NCBI GenBank assembly: GCA_964632505.1
Contig: CAZWCE010000003.1
Location: 1 to 64,000 of the forward strand
Source of the DNA: CAZWCE01 sp964632505
Lineage (GTDB): Bacteria; Planctomycetota; Planctomycetia; Pirellulales; Thermoguttaceae
Direction: 5' to 3'
DNA length: 64,000 bases
The notes under the pieces were generated by a model. That model made no database searches, was not told where the DNA came from, and saw only the letters and a list, made by a program, of their open reading frames with translations. Of the stretch, positions 25,367 to 35,942 are shown piece after piece. How positions within the stretch are numbered: position 1 is the stretch's first letter; every line of letters starts with the position of its first letter. A program made the translations under genes and the position numbers.

Positions 25367-27316
25367 ATGAAGAGAGATAATCCTTGCGCCGACGGCAGTT
25401 GTCGAGCCCCGACCAGCCAACGCCCCCAAGTCGTCACCTCGCCCGACGATAATGACGCGATCGGCGCCCTGATCAGCGTGACCATCGACGGCCACGAACT
25501 GAAAGTCCCCATGGGCACCACCATCCTCGAGGCGGCCCAACAACTGGGAATCCATATCCCTACGTTGTGCTATCACGACGACCTCTGTGTCGCCGGCGTC
25601 TGCCGTATTTGCGTCGTGGAAGTCGAAGGGCAGCGCACCCTCCAGGCAAGCTGTGCCTATCCGATCACCCACCCGATCACCGTCAATACCCACAACCGCC
25701 AAGTCCGCAAGGCCCGACGCCACATCATCGACCTGCTCCTCTCCGAACACTCCGGCGAATGCTACAGTTGCTTCCGCAACAACAACTGCGAGTTGCAGTC
25801 GTTGGCCAAGGAGTACGGCGTCGACTTCTTCCGCTTCGGGCATCCGGAAAAGCCGGTCCACACGATCGATCGTACGAGCTACTCAGTCGTCCGCGACATG
25901 AACAAGTGCGTCCTCTGCCGTCGTTGCGTTAGGACCTGCATCGACTTGCAGGAAGTGGGCGTCCTCGAAGCGGTCGGCCGTGGCGACAAGACCACCATCT
26001 CCACCTACCTCGATAAGTCCCTGGCCGACGTCGTCTGCATCAATTGCGGTCAGTGCATCAACCGATGCCCCACCGGCGCGCTTCGGGCGAACGATCCGAC
26101 CGACGACGTCTGGGCGGCGATCGACGACCCGACCAAGCATGTGGTCATGCAGACCGCCCCGAGCCCCCGCGCGGGAATCGGCGAAGAGTTCGGCCTCGAG
26201 CCCGGCATCCCCATGACCTGGGAGATGAACACCGCGCTCCGACGCGCCGGATTCAATAAGATCTTCGACACCAACTTCACCGCCGACTTGACCATCATTG
26301 AGGAAGGCACGGAGCTGATCCTACGCCTCTACAAGAATCTGGTCGAGGGCGATCCCTCCATGCCGCTGCCGCAGTTCACCTCCTGCAGCCCCGGCTGGGT
26401 CAAGTACATTGAGCACTTCTATCCCGAATATCTCTCGCATGTCTCGACTTGCAAGAGCCCGCAGCAGATGTTCGGTTCGCTCATCAAAACCTGGTACGCG
26501 AAGATCAACAATATCGATCCGAAAGATATCGTCTCGGTCGCGCTCATGCCGTGCTCGGCGAAGAAGTACGAGTGCAACCGACCGGAAATGGCCGACAGCG
26601 GCTTCAAGGATGTCGACTACGGCCTGACGACACGCGAACTGGCGCAGATGATTCGCGAAGCCGGGATCTTCCTGCCGGAGATGCCCAAGAGCGACTTCGA
26701 CGATCCGTTCGGCACCGCCTCCGGTTCCGGCGTCATCTTCGGGGCCAGCGGCGGCGTCATGGAAGCGGCCTTGCGTTCGGTGCTCGAATTCGTCACCGGC
26801 AAGAAGGTCGAAGACTTCTATGAACACGCCGACATCATCCCCGTCCGTGGATTCGAAGGCATCCGCTATGTGGAGCTGCCGATTCCCGATGCCGAACTCG
26901 GTCCGGTGCCGGAGTTGATCCAACACCTGGTCCCGAACTGGGATTGGCTCAAGGGCGCGACGCTCAAGCTCGGTGTTGCTCATGGGACCGCGAACGCCAA
27001 GCGGGTCATGGAAGACATCAAAGCCGGCGGCAAGTTCAGCGAATGCCACTTCATCGAATTCATGGCCTGCCCCGGAGGATGCCTCGGCGGCGGGGGACAA
27101 CCGATCCCCACCAGCGCCGAAATCCGCAAGGCTCGGGCGAAAGCCATCTACGATGAAGACGCCGCCTACGGCAAGACCGGCAAACCGCGAAAGAGCCACG
27201 AAAATCCGGCCATCACCCGGGTTTACACCGAGTTCCTCACCGACGGCCCTTGCGGACATCTCAGCCACAAGTTGCTCCACACGCATTATACTCCGCGTGG
27301 GAAATACATCGGCTGA
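25367..27316 (+). CDS. [FeFe]-hydrogenase catalytic subunit, HydA type with NuoG-like N-terminus
   Basis: A 649-residue catalytic subunit that makes or oxidises H2. In order: a [2Fe-2S] domain (Cys68, 79, 82, 96); a His-ligated [4Fe-4S] site with exact H-x3-C-x2-C-x5-C spacing (His128, Cys132, 135, 141); two [4Fe-4S] clusters (Cys181, 184, 187, 191 and 224, 227, 230, 234); and the H-cluster domain. H-cluster motifs are TSCSPGW (338-344), MPCSAKKYE (394-402) and EFMACPGGCLGGGG (564-577). The first motif has serine at position 341 where the common form TSCCPxW has a second cysteine. The start is fixed by AGGAG upstream of MKRDNP. The LLHTHYTPRGKY end is typical of trimeric HydA. Maturation genes hydE, hydF and hydG are not in the window. 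Confidence 0.96.
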   Translation: MKRDNPCADGSCRAPTSQRPQVVTSPDDNDAIGALISVTIDGHELKVPMGTTILEAAQQLGIHIPTLCYHDDLCVAGVCRICVVEVEGQRTLQASCAYPITHPITVNTHNRQVRKARRHIIDLLLSEHSGECYSCFRNNNCELQSLAKEYGVDFFRFGHPEKPVHTIDRTSYSVVRDMNKCVLCRRCVRTCIDLQEVGVLEAVGRGDKTTISTYLDKSLADVVCINCGQCINRCPTGALRANDPTDDVWAAIDDPTKHVVMQTAPSPRAGIGEEFGLEPGIPMTWEMNTALRRAGFNKIFDTNFTADLTIIEEGTELILRLYKNLVEGDPSMPLPQFTSCSPGWVKYIEHFYPEYLSHVSTCKSPQQMFGSLIKTWYAKINNIDPKDIVSVALMPCSAKKYECNRPEMADSGFKDVDYGLTTRELAQMIREAGIFLPEMPKSDFDDPFGTASGSGVIFGASGGVMEAALRSVLEFVTGKKVEDFYEHADIIPVRGFEGIRYVELPIPDAELGPVPELIQHLVPNWDWLKGATLKLGVAHGTANAKRVMEDIKAGGKFSECHFIEFMACPGGCLGGGGQPIPTSAEIRKARAKAIYDEDAAYGKTGKPRKSHENPAITRVYTEFLTDGPCGHLSHKLLHTHYTPRGKYIG

Positions 27317-27389
27317 TCGACCAAGCCCTTGTTGAAAATCGATCCCCTTTTTCCGCTCCGCCGGGGGCGAAAGGGGCTTGAAAAATATC

Positions 27390-27429
27390 GATGCGCCACC
27401 GAATTCTTCTCGGAGGCGCATCTTTTTTT
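27390..27429 (+). terminator. Rho-independent terminator of the hydrogenase operon
   Basis: A strong hairpin with perfect 8-bp arms GATGCGCC (27390-27397) and GGCGCATC (27415-27422), extended inside by CCGA and TCGG, followed by seven T. It starts 73 bp after the hydA stop codon. A weaker T-rich stretch on the other side may let it also end the leftward M24 peptidase transcript, whose stop is 25 bp away. Confidence 0.9.
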
Positions 27430-27454
27430 ATCGGACCTTGGTATTGCCGAGGGT

Positions 27455-28636
27455 TCAGTCCAACTTCAATCCCCAAGGAAGAGAGTTGAAATTCTCGTTG
27501 CCGCTTTCCTGGACGAGAAACAGATCCTCGACCCGAACGCCCCCGACCGCCTTCGAGTAGAGCCCCGGTTCGATGGTGACCACATCGCCAGCGATCAATT
27601 CCGGCCCGGCCTCGGCCAGAAGGGGCGGCTCGTGGCACTCCAGTCCAAGGCCGTGACCGGTCCCATGCGTCATGGCGCAATAATCCTCCGGCGCGTTCGC
27701 CTCGGGAAGACCGTCATCGTACCCGGCCCGACGAAACGATTCGACCGTCGCCCGATGGACCGCCTCCCCCGTCACGCCCGCCCGGAGCGATCGGGTAGCC
27801 GCCTCCTTCGCCTCGAGGACCGCTTGGTGCAACCGAGCGACCCGATCGGGAATCTCGCCGTGGACCACCGTGCGCGTGCAGTCGCCGTAATACCGGGTCG
27901 TCCGGCTCGAAGGAAAGATATCGATGATGACCGGCTCGGAAGTATACAGATCGCCACTTCCGGCATCGTGGCAATCGGCTCCCTGCTTCCCGCACGCGAC
28001 GATCGAACCTCCGGACTGGTAGCCCAGGTCGATCAGCCAGTGTTCGATCATCGTCTTCAGGCGTTCCGAGGTCAGAGGAGCTCCTTCGAAAAGCAACACC
28101 TCATCGAGCCGCGGTTCGGAATCGAGCACCGCCCGGCAAGCCCGCTGCATCACCTCTTCAGTCGCCCGCTGCGACTGTCGGATCCACTCGATCTCCTGAG
28201 AATCTTTCCGGCGACGGTCGAACACTCCCAATTCCGGGTCGCAGACCAACGCAATCCCAGCCCGGGAAATCATGTCGGCATAAATCAATGGGAGTGAACG
28301 ATCGCCGACGACCCGCTCGATACCGTTTCGCACGAGGCATTCGACCGCCGCTTGGCCGGTCGCGGTTTCCCGGTCTCCGGAAAGTCCTCCCTCGGGAGTG
28401 AAATCGGCGGGACAGGCGACCGTATCCACCCGGGCGTTTCTTGCCGCCCGATCGCACTCGATGTCGCGGAGGATCAGCAGGGATCTTCTCCCCGAACCGG
28501 AAGGGCCGCCTGAAGCGTCGGGCAGATCGAGAAAGACGACCGGATCGCCTACCGAGAAGCGGATCCGATGATAGATCGCGGCGCTGGTGGCCGGAATGCC
28601 GGCCATGACGATTGCCGTGTTTTCATTCACTTCCAT
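27455..28636 (-). CDS. M24 family metallopeptidase (Xaa-Pro aminopeptidase type)
   Basis: A 393-residue cytoplasmic peptidase of the aminopeptidase-P/prolidase fold. All five dinuclear-metal ligands are visible: Asp239, Asp252, His328, Glu356 and Glu370 (in VIIDIF, GDCTRT, HGTGHGLG, TIEPGLY and RVEDLF). The N-terminal half is the creatinase-like domain of the family. It would remove residues next to proline in short peptides. Its start overlaps the end of the upstream S9 peptidase gene by 14 bp, so the two are translationally coupled. Together with the POT transporter upstream they form a peptide-use operon. Confidence 0.9.
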   Translation of the reverse strand: MEVNENTAIVMAGIPATSAAIYHRIRFSVGDPVVFLDLPDASGGPSGSGRRSLLILRDIECDRAARNARVDTVACPADFTPEGGLSGDRETATGQAAVECLVRNGIERVVGDRSLPLIYADMISRAGIALVCDPELGVFDRRRKDSQEIEWIRQSQRATEEVMQRACRAVLDSEPRLDEVLLFEGAPLTSERLKTMIEHWLIDLGYQSGGSIVACGKQGADCHDAGSGDLYTSEPVIIDIFPSSRTTRYYGDCTRTVVHGEIPDRVARLHQAVLEAKEAATRSLRAGVTGEAVHRATVESFRRAGYDDGLPEANAPEDYCAMTHGTGHGLGLECHEPPLLAEAGPELIAGDVVTIEPGLYSKAVGGVRVEDLFLVQESGNENFNSLPWGLKLD

Positions 28637-31082
28637 GCTTTGCCTCTTTCTTCTTTTTCTGAGGGTTGGACGGTTTCGCTTCCGTCGCTGGCGTTTTTTC
28701 AGCCGCCGGAGGCCGTCCGCCTGGTGGGACGTGGTCCTGAAGGTAATTGGTCAAGAGGGTCCGGAGGTGCATCGTGGTCCCGGCCCGTTCTCGAATCGAA
28801 TGGGTCCGGTTCGGGTACGACATCATCGTGAACTGCTTGCCGTGCCGGATCAATTCATCGAACAGCTTCTCCACCGTCGCGTAATGGCAGTTATCGTCTC
28901 CTGTTCCGTGAACGACCAGCAAATCGCCCTGAAGTTGGTGGGCATACGTGATCGGCGAACCTTCACGATAACCTTCGACATTCTCGCTCGGCAGTCCCAT
29001 GTAGCGTTCCTGGTAGATGGTATCGTAGGCCCGTTGATTAGGAACGGGGGCAACCGCCATCGCCGCATGATAAAGGTCGGGGTACTTGAAGATGGCGTTC
29101 AGGCTCATCGATCCGCCACCGCTCCAACCCCAAATGGCCGTTCTCTCGGGATCGAGATAAGGCCTTCGCTTGAGCACTTCACGCAAGGCGCCCGCCTGAT
29201 CGCGGGGGGCGATGATGCCGACCTTTCGATAGATGCACTTCCGCCATTTTCGTCCCTTGGGGGCGGGGGTGCCGCGGTTGTCGAAACTCATGACGAAATA
29301 CCCTTGTTGGGCGAGCATCTTGTGCCAGAGGCCGGTGCTGCCGGGCCAGCGATCCCTGACCGTCGTTCCGGCCGGCTCGCCGTAGACGTAGATCAATACA
29401 GGATATCGCTTCTTCGGATCGAAATCCGGCGGACGGATGCACCATCCGTCGAGCACCACCGGAGAGCCGTCGTCCCATTTCTCTCCGGTGGGCACCTGGA
29501 AAAATTCCACCGGCTCCTGAGTCACCTCGGCAAGCGTGTCTTTGAGCTTTTTGTTTTCGGCCAGCATGCGAATCGTCTCGTGATCGGGCAGCGAAACGAG
29601 ACGCACCACCGGCGGTCGGTCCATTGTCGAATGGGTCGTCACGGCGAGGGAGGCGTCCGGCGAAAAGCGGTAGCCGTTCGTTCCTTGCAGTTCCTTCGGC
29701 GTCACGCGGTGAAGATTCCCCCCCGGGATCTCAACGCGGTAGAGATACTGCCGGGTCGCCTCTTCGGGAGACGCGGTGACGTAGAGCTGCTTCTTTTCCG
29801 GCTGCCAATGAAGAAGTTCGAGGATGTCGTACTCACCGGGAGTCAAGACACGCTGCTTGCCGGTTTCCCGATCGACCTCGTACACATGCCTCCAGCCGTC
29901 GCGTTCGCTGATCCAGGTGAATTTCCGCCCGTCGGCCGACCAGAGATACGGATCGTAGACTGTCAGCCAGGAATCGTTTTTCTCTTCGAACAATCGTCGA
30001 GGAGTTTCCGCCAGCGGATCGGTCAGGTAGAGCCGGCATCGATTCTGTAGACGGTTCAACTGGAGAATCCAAAGCTCCTGTTTGCCGTCGACCACTGGGG
30101 CCCACTGCATCCTGGCGAGATAGTTCTCCCGCGGATCGCCGGGAATCGGTACCCAATGCGTCGGCGGGACCTTTTTCCCGGTCGTTTCTTCCACCGAGAC
30201 CACGCCGATCCGGGCGGCCGAATTGGTCATGCCCGTCTTGGGATGGGCGAAGGTGATCGTTTCCGGATAGAAATTGCTCAGGTTGTCGATCATCGTGAAG
30301 GTCGGCACCCCCTCGGTATCGAGTTGCCAGTAGGCGATCGAGCGACTGTCGGGACTCCAGCGAAAACCGTCGCGCAATCGGAACTCCTCCTCGTAGACCC
30401 AATCGAATGTTCCATTGATGATATGCGGGGTTTCGCGCTGCGTCAGCGGAACGATCCGGCCTGTCACCAAGTCCTCGCAGTAGATATTCTTCTTGCGCAC
30501 GTAGGCGACCTTCCGCCCGTCGGGGGAAAACTTGGCGAACATCAGCGTCGAGGGCTTCGCATCGGGTCCGCCCAACTTCCGAAGCGACCGGCTCGTACGA
30601 TCCAACACCCAATAATCGCCTCGGGAATGAGTCCGCCAGACTCTTCGGGCATTCGTATAGATGAGCAACCTCGATCGATCTTCGGAGAACGTGTACCGCT
30701 CGATCGAAAGTGGCTTGCGCTCATCACCGGGGATGAGGTCCTCGGCGGGGACGAGAATCTCTTTTTCTTCGGTCACCGCATCGGTGAGAACGATGTCGCG
30801 CCCGCCGGGAGTTCGCTCGGAAGACTCCAGCGATAGAAACGCATTGCGTTCATCGTCCCAACGTTTGGAAAAGCCCTGACTGCGGAAATGGGAGGAATCG
30901 AAGATCCGCTCAAGCGTCAGCAGCGACGACTCTTTCTGATGAGCCGCCTCCCGCTTCGCTTCGGTCGATTTTTTCGACTTCTCTTGTCCCCGGAGAGTGG
31001 ACCCCCGAAATCCGACCGCCACCAGCATCACGATCAGGGAAAGCACAACCCCGGAAGGGATGGATTGAAATCTATTCATCAT
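28623..31082 (-). CDS. Dipeptidyl peptidase IV-type S9 family serine peptidase
   Basis: An 819-residue enzyme with an N-terminal hydrophobic segment (VVLSLIVMLVAVGF) that would be a signal peptide or anchor. Residues up to about 520 form the DPP IV N-terminal beta-propeller. The C-terminal alpha/beta-hydrolase domain carries the nucleophile in GWSGGGSMS, the acid in HGTGDDNCHY and the histidine in PNRTHSI. A double glutamate typical of DPP IV appears in VYEEEFRLRDGFRW. It would release Xaa-Pro dipeptides outside the cytoplasm. Start at one of two adjacent methionines (MMNRF) preceded by AGGA; the longest frame starts 20 codons earlier. The stop overlaps the M24 gene start. Confidence 0.92.
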   Translation of the reverse strand: MMNRFQSIPSGVVLSLIVMLVAVGFRGSTLRGQEKSKKSTEAKREAAHQKESSLLTLERIFDSSHFRSQGFSKRWDDERNAFLSLESSERTPGGRDIVLTDAVTEEKEILVPAEDLIPGDERKPLSIERYTFSEDRSRLLIYTNARRVWRTHSRGDYWVLDRTSRSLRKLGGPDAKPSTLMFAKFSPDGRKVAYVRKKNIYCEDLVTGRIVPLTQRETPHIINGTFDWVYEEEFRLRDGFRWSPDSRSIAYWQLDTEGVPTFTMIDNLSNFYPETITFAHPKTGMTNSAARIGVVSVEETTGKKVPPTHWVPIPGDPRENYLARMQWAPVVDGKQELWILQLNRLQNRCRLYLTDPLAETPRRLFEEKNDSWLTVYDPYLWSADGRKFTWISERDGWRHVYEVDRETGKQRVLTPGEYDILELLHWQPEKKQLYVTASPEEATRQYLYRVEIPGGNLHRVTPKELQGTNGYRFSPDASLAVTTHSTMDRPPVVRLVSLPDHETIRMLAENKKLKDTLAEVTQEPVEFFQVPTGEKWDDGSPVVLDGWCIRPPDFDPKKRYPVLIYVYGEPAGTTVRDRWPGSTGLWHKMLAQQGYFVMSFDNRGTPAPKGRKWRKCIYRKVGIIAPRDQAGALREVLKRRPYLDPERTAIWGWSGGGSMSLNAIFKYPDLYHAAMAVAPVPNQRAYDTIYQERYMGLPSENVEGYREGSPITYAHQLQGDLLVVHGTGDDNCHYATVEKLFDELIRHGKQFTMMSYPNRTHSIRERAGTTMHLRTLLTNYLQDHVPPGGRPPAAEKTPATEAKPSNPQKKKKEAKHGSE

Positions 31083-31163
31083 GGAATTCCTGTCAACAAG
31101 CGAAGGAGAACCCATGCCGAACACGAAGCCGGATTCTTTCACAAGAACGAAAACGTTCGAATA

Positions 31164-32792
<1,629 letters not shown>

Positions 32793-32922
32793 GATGGCAT
32801 TGCCTCCCGGAGGTTCATCGTTTCCACGAGATAACCGTTGCGACGATCCTCCCCAGCATACCCCGAAAACGAACGGAATTCAACGAAGGTGGGCATTTCT
32901 CCATTGGGGGTTTCGGCGCAAC

Positions 32923-32954
32923 AAAAAACCCGGCCTTGCCGCACAAGACCGGGT
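32923..32954 (-). terminator. Rho-independent terminator of the DUF1571 gene
   Basis: Read on the minus strand, arms ACCCGG(T)CTT and AAG(G)CCGGGT form a hairpin that is followed by six T (plus-strand A run at 32923-32928). It lies 22 bp past the stop codon of the leftward gene ending at 32977. Confidence 0.85.
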
Positions 32955-32976
32955 CGAGGGCTCGTATTCGTTTTGC

Positions 32977-34089
32977 TTAATCGAAATTGTATTTTTGGTT
33001 ATGCCGATCGAAATCGTGATCCGTAAGCCCCACATTCAGTTTGAGGTTATTGTAAGTGTAGGTCTCGATCAACGGCGGTTTTTCTCCCGCCTTTTCCGGC
33101 CAATCGTAAGAGACATAATGGATCGGCAAATTCAGCTCATTGTCGATAAAGATCCTGGCGATATGGAATCGAAAGTTCGTCCTCGGCACCGGGTGAACCA
33201 CCTCGACGCACGTGCAGATCCGGTCGTTCACTTTGGCGTTCTCGTAATAATTCACCTTGCACTCGCCGTACTGGATGTCATGCTCGCCGACCTCGATCAA
33301 CTTGTCGACCAAATTGAGAATGCCGATGTCGGTGATCGGATATTTATTGCCCTTCATCGCCAAATAACCGTTCGGGTCGAGTGCCCGGGTCCCGAAGACA
33401 CTCTTGAGCCCCACGCCGTGGGCGATCAGCTTGTTGTCGTTTTGCCCCTCGACGTAGAGGGCTTCCTGCCCCTGCACCTTCTCGGGTCCCAAGAAACGCA
33501 GATACACGCTGAACGGGTCATGCCGTACTTTCAGAAACATGTGCTCGACTTCCTTGACTTCCCCGTCGACACATTCCTGCTTAATGAGGATCGCCATGTA
33601 ATCGGTGATGCGTTCTTCCAGCTTCCGACGTTCCGACTTGGCCCAACGTAGAACCGGGGCCAGCGGGTGCTCCGGTTGCTTCGGGGGCGGCGTGGCCTGC
33701 CGGTTCTCACGAGGGAGGTTGGCGGTGCTTGCGGGCATCTGTCGCGAGCCGTACTGCCGACCGGCCGGCGCCGGGACGTAGGGCTGCGAGCCGGCTTGGC
33801 CTTGAGAGGCACGCGGCCGACCTTGCGGGGCCGCGGCTGGTCCGGCATTCGAATCGGCCGCCCTGGCACGGCGATGCGGCGAGCGTTCCTGATCCTGGTA
33901 GGCGGTCGCGGCGGGTTGCCGGCCGTGCTGCTGTGCATATTGCGGTTGTTGCCGCGGTTGAGCGGGAGCTTGCATTTCGCGAGCACCGGACGCGGAATCT
34001 CCCACCGTAGGCGGGGGACCGGCGTGTTGGGCCATCGCCACACTTCCCCCAAATGACATGATCAAAAAAGCAATGGTTAAAAATCGCAT
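32977..34089 (-). CDS. Secreted DUF1571-type protein
   Basis: A 370-residue exported protein with a signal peptide (MRFLTIAFLIMSFGGSVAMA). Next comes a proline, glutamine and arginine-rich disordered stretch to about residue 150. The folded C-terminal part starts near YMAILIKQE, continues with VRHDPFSVYLRFLGP, and includes the GQEALYVEGQNDNKL and GLKSVFGTRALDP segments I associate with DUF1571. That family is abundant in Planctomycetes and has no known function; the fold may resemble outer-membrane lipoprotein-sorting or lipid-carrier proteins. Start at MRFL because AGGA lies 5 bp upstream of it. It has its own terminator and is monocistronic. Confidence 0.85.
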   Translation of the reverse strand: MRFLTIAFLIMSFGGSVAMAQHAGPPPTVGDSASGAREMQAPAQPRQQPQYAQQHGRQPAATAYQDQERSPHRRARAADSNAGPAAAPQGRPRASQGQAGSQPYVPAPAGRQYGSRQMPASTANLPRENRQATPPPKQPEHPLAPVLRWAKSERRKLEERITDYMAILIKQECVDGEVKEVEHMFLKVRHDPFSVYLRFLGPEKVQGQEALYVEGQNDNKLIAHGVGLKSVFGTRALDPNGYLAMKGNKYPITDIGILNLVDKLIEVGEHDIQYGECKVNYYENAKVNDRICTCVEVVHPVPRTNFRFHIARIFIDNELNLPIHYVSYDWPEKAGEKPPLIETYTYNNLKLNVGLTDHDFDRHNQKYNFD

Positions 34090-34194
34090 GGGTTCCTTCG
34101 CCATCCTTTGCACAATGGAGAATAAGCTGATCCTGCTGAATGCAACCTCTTGATGCGTGATTTGCGAAAACGCGACACCGTCCTCGGGATCCGG

Positions 34195-34215
34195 TTCGGG
34201 GACTTGATCCCCGAA
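34195..34215. promoter_or_regulatory. Inverted repeat overlapping a putative -35 box
   Basis: A perfect 8-5-8 repeat, TTCGGGGA-N5-TCCCCGAA. It overlaps the TTGATC box of the possible rightward promoter described next, and lies about 106 bp upstream of the leftward DUF1571 gene. It could be an operator for either gene. Confidence 0.4.
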
Positions 34216-34232
34216 ACAACGCACTATATTAT
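34204..34232 (+). promoter_or_regulatory. Possible promoter of the MBL-fold hydrolase gene
   Basis: TTGATC (34204-34209) and TATTAT (34227-34232) are separated by 17 bp. If used, the transcript would have a leader of about 150 bases before the start codon at 34389. The rest of this 299-bp gap shows nothing else. Confidence 0.4.
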
Positions 34233-34388
34233 GTCTATCGTTCCCGGAAGCGGAAAAATGCCGCCTTTCATCATAACCCGTTCCATTTTGAAGGGATTTC
34301 GCTTCCCGATTCCTTGGCAGAATCCCTAAAAGCGACAGGCATTTTCTGTTCTCTGGAGGTGTTTTATTTTACTCAAAATTACAAACCG

Positions 34389-35066
34389 ATGGGAGACCAT
34401 TTTGTGGACTTTTCCAAATTAGTCATCGCTACGGCCATTTCCAAGGGATTCGAGGAGAACTCCTACATCGTCCACCTCCAGGACCGTCGAGACGCATTGG
34501 TGATCGATCCGGGGCTCGATCCCGAGGAGATTCTCCGCATTCTTCAGCAGGACCGACTCGAAGTCGCCGCCATCTTGAATACCCACGGGCACGCCGACCA
34601 CATCGCCGGAAACCAGGTCCTCAAAAAGCAATGGCCCGACGCTCCCATCGTCATCGGAGAAAAGGAAAAGGATAAACTCACCGATAGTACGCTCAACCTC
34701 TCGGCGGAGTTCGGTTTTCCCTTAACCAGCCCCCCGGCCGACATCCTGCAGCAAGAAGGGGATCGCCACCAAGCCGCCGGCATCGAGTGGAGCGTGCTTG
34801 AAATTCCCGGCCACAGTCCGGGCCACATCGCCTTTCACCTGGAGGACGATCAGAACCATCATATCGTGTTCGTCGGCGATATCCTCTTCTCGGGAAGCAT
34901 CGGCCGAACCGATTTCCACGACGGCGATCACGGGCAATTGCTCTCCGGCATCAAAAACAAGCTCCTCTCGCTACCGGAAGAAACCGTCTTCTATCCCGGC
35001 CACGGTCCCAAGACCACCGTCGAGCGGGAGAGGCGTTACAATCCTTTCCTTCAGGATATCGCCTGA
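34389..35066 (+). CDS. Metallo-beta-lactamase-fold hydrolase (glyoxalase II-like)
   Basis: A 225-residue cytoplasmic hydrolase. The metal motif THGHADH is at residues 65-71; further ligands sit in EIPGHSPGHIAF and VGDILFSGSIGRTDF, and the last histidine in YPGHGPKTTVERE. The length and the motif order match small hydroxyacylglutathione-hydrolase-like proteins, which act on thioesters; the precise substrate is open. The start is uncertain: an in-frame ATG at 34314 adds 25 residues, and a GTG at 34404 has the best ribosome-binding site (GGGAG, 8 bp upstream). Faces the sirtuin gene convergently with a 34-bp gap. Confidence 0.88.
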   Translation: MGDHFVDFSKLVIATAISKGFEENSYIVHLQDRRDALVIDPGLDPEEILRILQQDRLEVAAILNTHGHADHIAGNQVLKKQWPDAPIVIGEKEKDKLTDSTLNLSAEFGFPLTSPPADILQQEGDRHQAAGIEWSVLEIPGHSPGHIAFHLEDDQNHHIVFVGDILFSGSIGRTDFHDGDHGQLLSGIKNKLLSLPEETVFYPGHGPKTTVERERRYNPFLQDIA

Positions 35067-35100
35067 GCCGACCCTACCATCCACTATGCAGATAAGCGTT

Positions 35101-35913
35101 CTACAAATCTTCGCCCTCGTCGGCTCGACGGGACCGATACGCCTCCCAAATCGCCTCCAGTGCTTCGGCCGAACGTAACGAAATTTTTTGATCGACCAAG
35201 TCACTGATCATGGTCGTGCCGGGGTTGATCTCCACGGTGGCCCCACCCTGCTGGGCGATCAACTGCACGGGAAGGGCGATATACGGGAAGTTCGACGACG
35301 TGCCGATGCTCATCACCAGATCGAAACCGCGCTCAAGCTCTCGCTGGAGGGTGTCGAGCACGTCGGTCGGCAGCAGATCGCCGAAAAGAATCACCTCAGG
35401 ACGTATCAACTCTCCGCAATCGGGACACTTCGGGGGGGTCGGCGACTCGTCGAGCGTTTCGAACGTGCGGCGACGCCGGCGGCAGGAGGTGCATCCGAGG
35501 TGGTGCATGTTTCCGTGGATCTCCAGCACATTCTCGGCCCCCGCCTGGGTGTGGAAACCGTCGACGTTCTGCGTGAGAATCCAGAACCGGGAAAAATGGT
35601 GTTCCATTTCCGCGAGGATTTCGTGCCCCCGGTTCGGTTTTGCCTGGGCCACCGCCCGACCGATGCGGAGCAGATGCTTCCAGGTCAACTCGGGCCGGGT
35701 GTGGAGCATCGGCGTGGAAAGGATCTCCTGAATCTCGTGGCCTTCGTCGAACGATTGCTCTTCGTACAGCCCCCCGACGCCCCAATAAGTGGGCAACCCG
35801 GAATCGGCAGAAAGCCCCGCTCCCGTGATGACCAAGAGGCTTTCCGCGCGGAGGAGGACATCGACGACCTGCTCGATGCGACGTTTCTCATTCGGCGAAA
35901 GGTTGGAATCCAT
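35101..35913 (-). CDS. Sirtuin, NAD-dependent protein deacylase
   Basis: A 270-residue SIR2-family protein that removes acyl groups from lysines using NAD. Visible motifs are GAGLSADSGLP (31-41), TQNVDGFH (114-121), the catalytic histidine 133 in EIHGNMHH, zinc ligands Cys141, 144, 163 and 166, and the GTSSNFPY loop that binds NAD ribose. The first motif has SGLPTYWG rather than SGIPxFR, a common variant of bacterial sirtuins. Start set at MDSNLSPNEK; the longer frame has a 169-residue extension that is simply the other frame of the upstream gene. It is the last gene of a four-gene leftward group with the KAS III, SDR and GTPase genes. Confidence 0.94.
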   Translation of the reverse strand: MDSNLSPNEKRRIEQVVDVLLRAESLLVITGAGLSADSGLPTYWGVGGLYEEQSFDEGHEIQEILSTPMLHTRPELTWKHLLRIGRAVAQAKPNRGHEILAEMEHHFSRFWILTQNVDGFHTQAGAENVLEIHGNMHHLGCTSCRRRRRTFETLDESPTPPKCPDCGELIRPEVILFGDLLPTDVLDTLQRELERGFDLVMSIGTSSNFPYIALPVQLIAQQGGATVEINPGTTMISDLVDQKISLRSAEALEAIWEAYRSRRADEGEDL

Positions 35914-35942
35914 CCGAGACTCCTTTGCGACGGAAATCCGAA

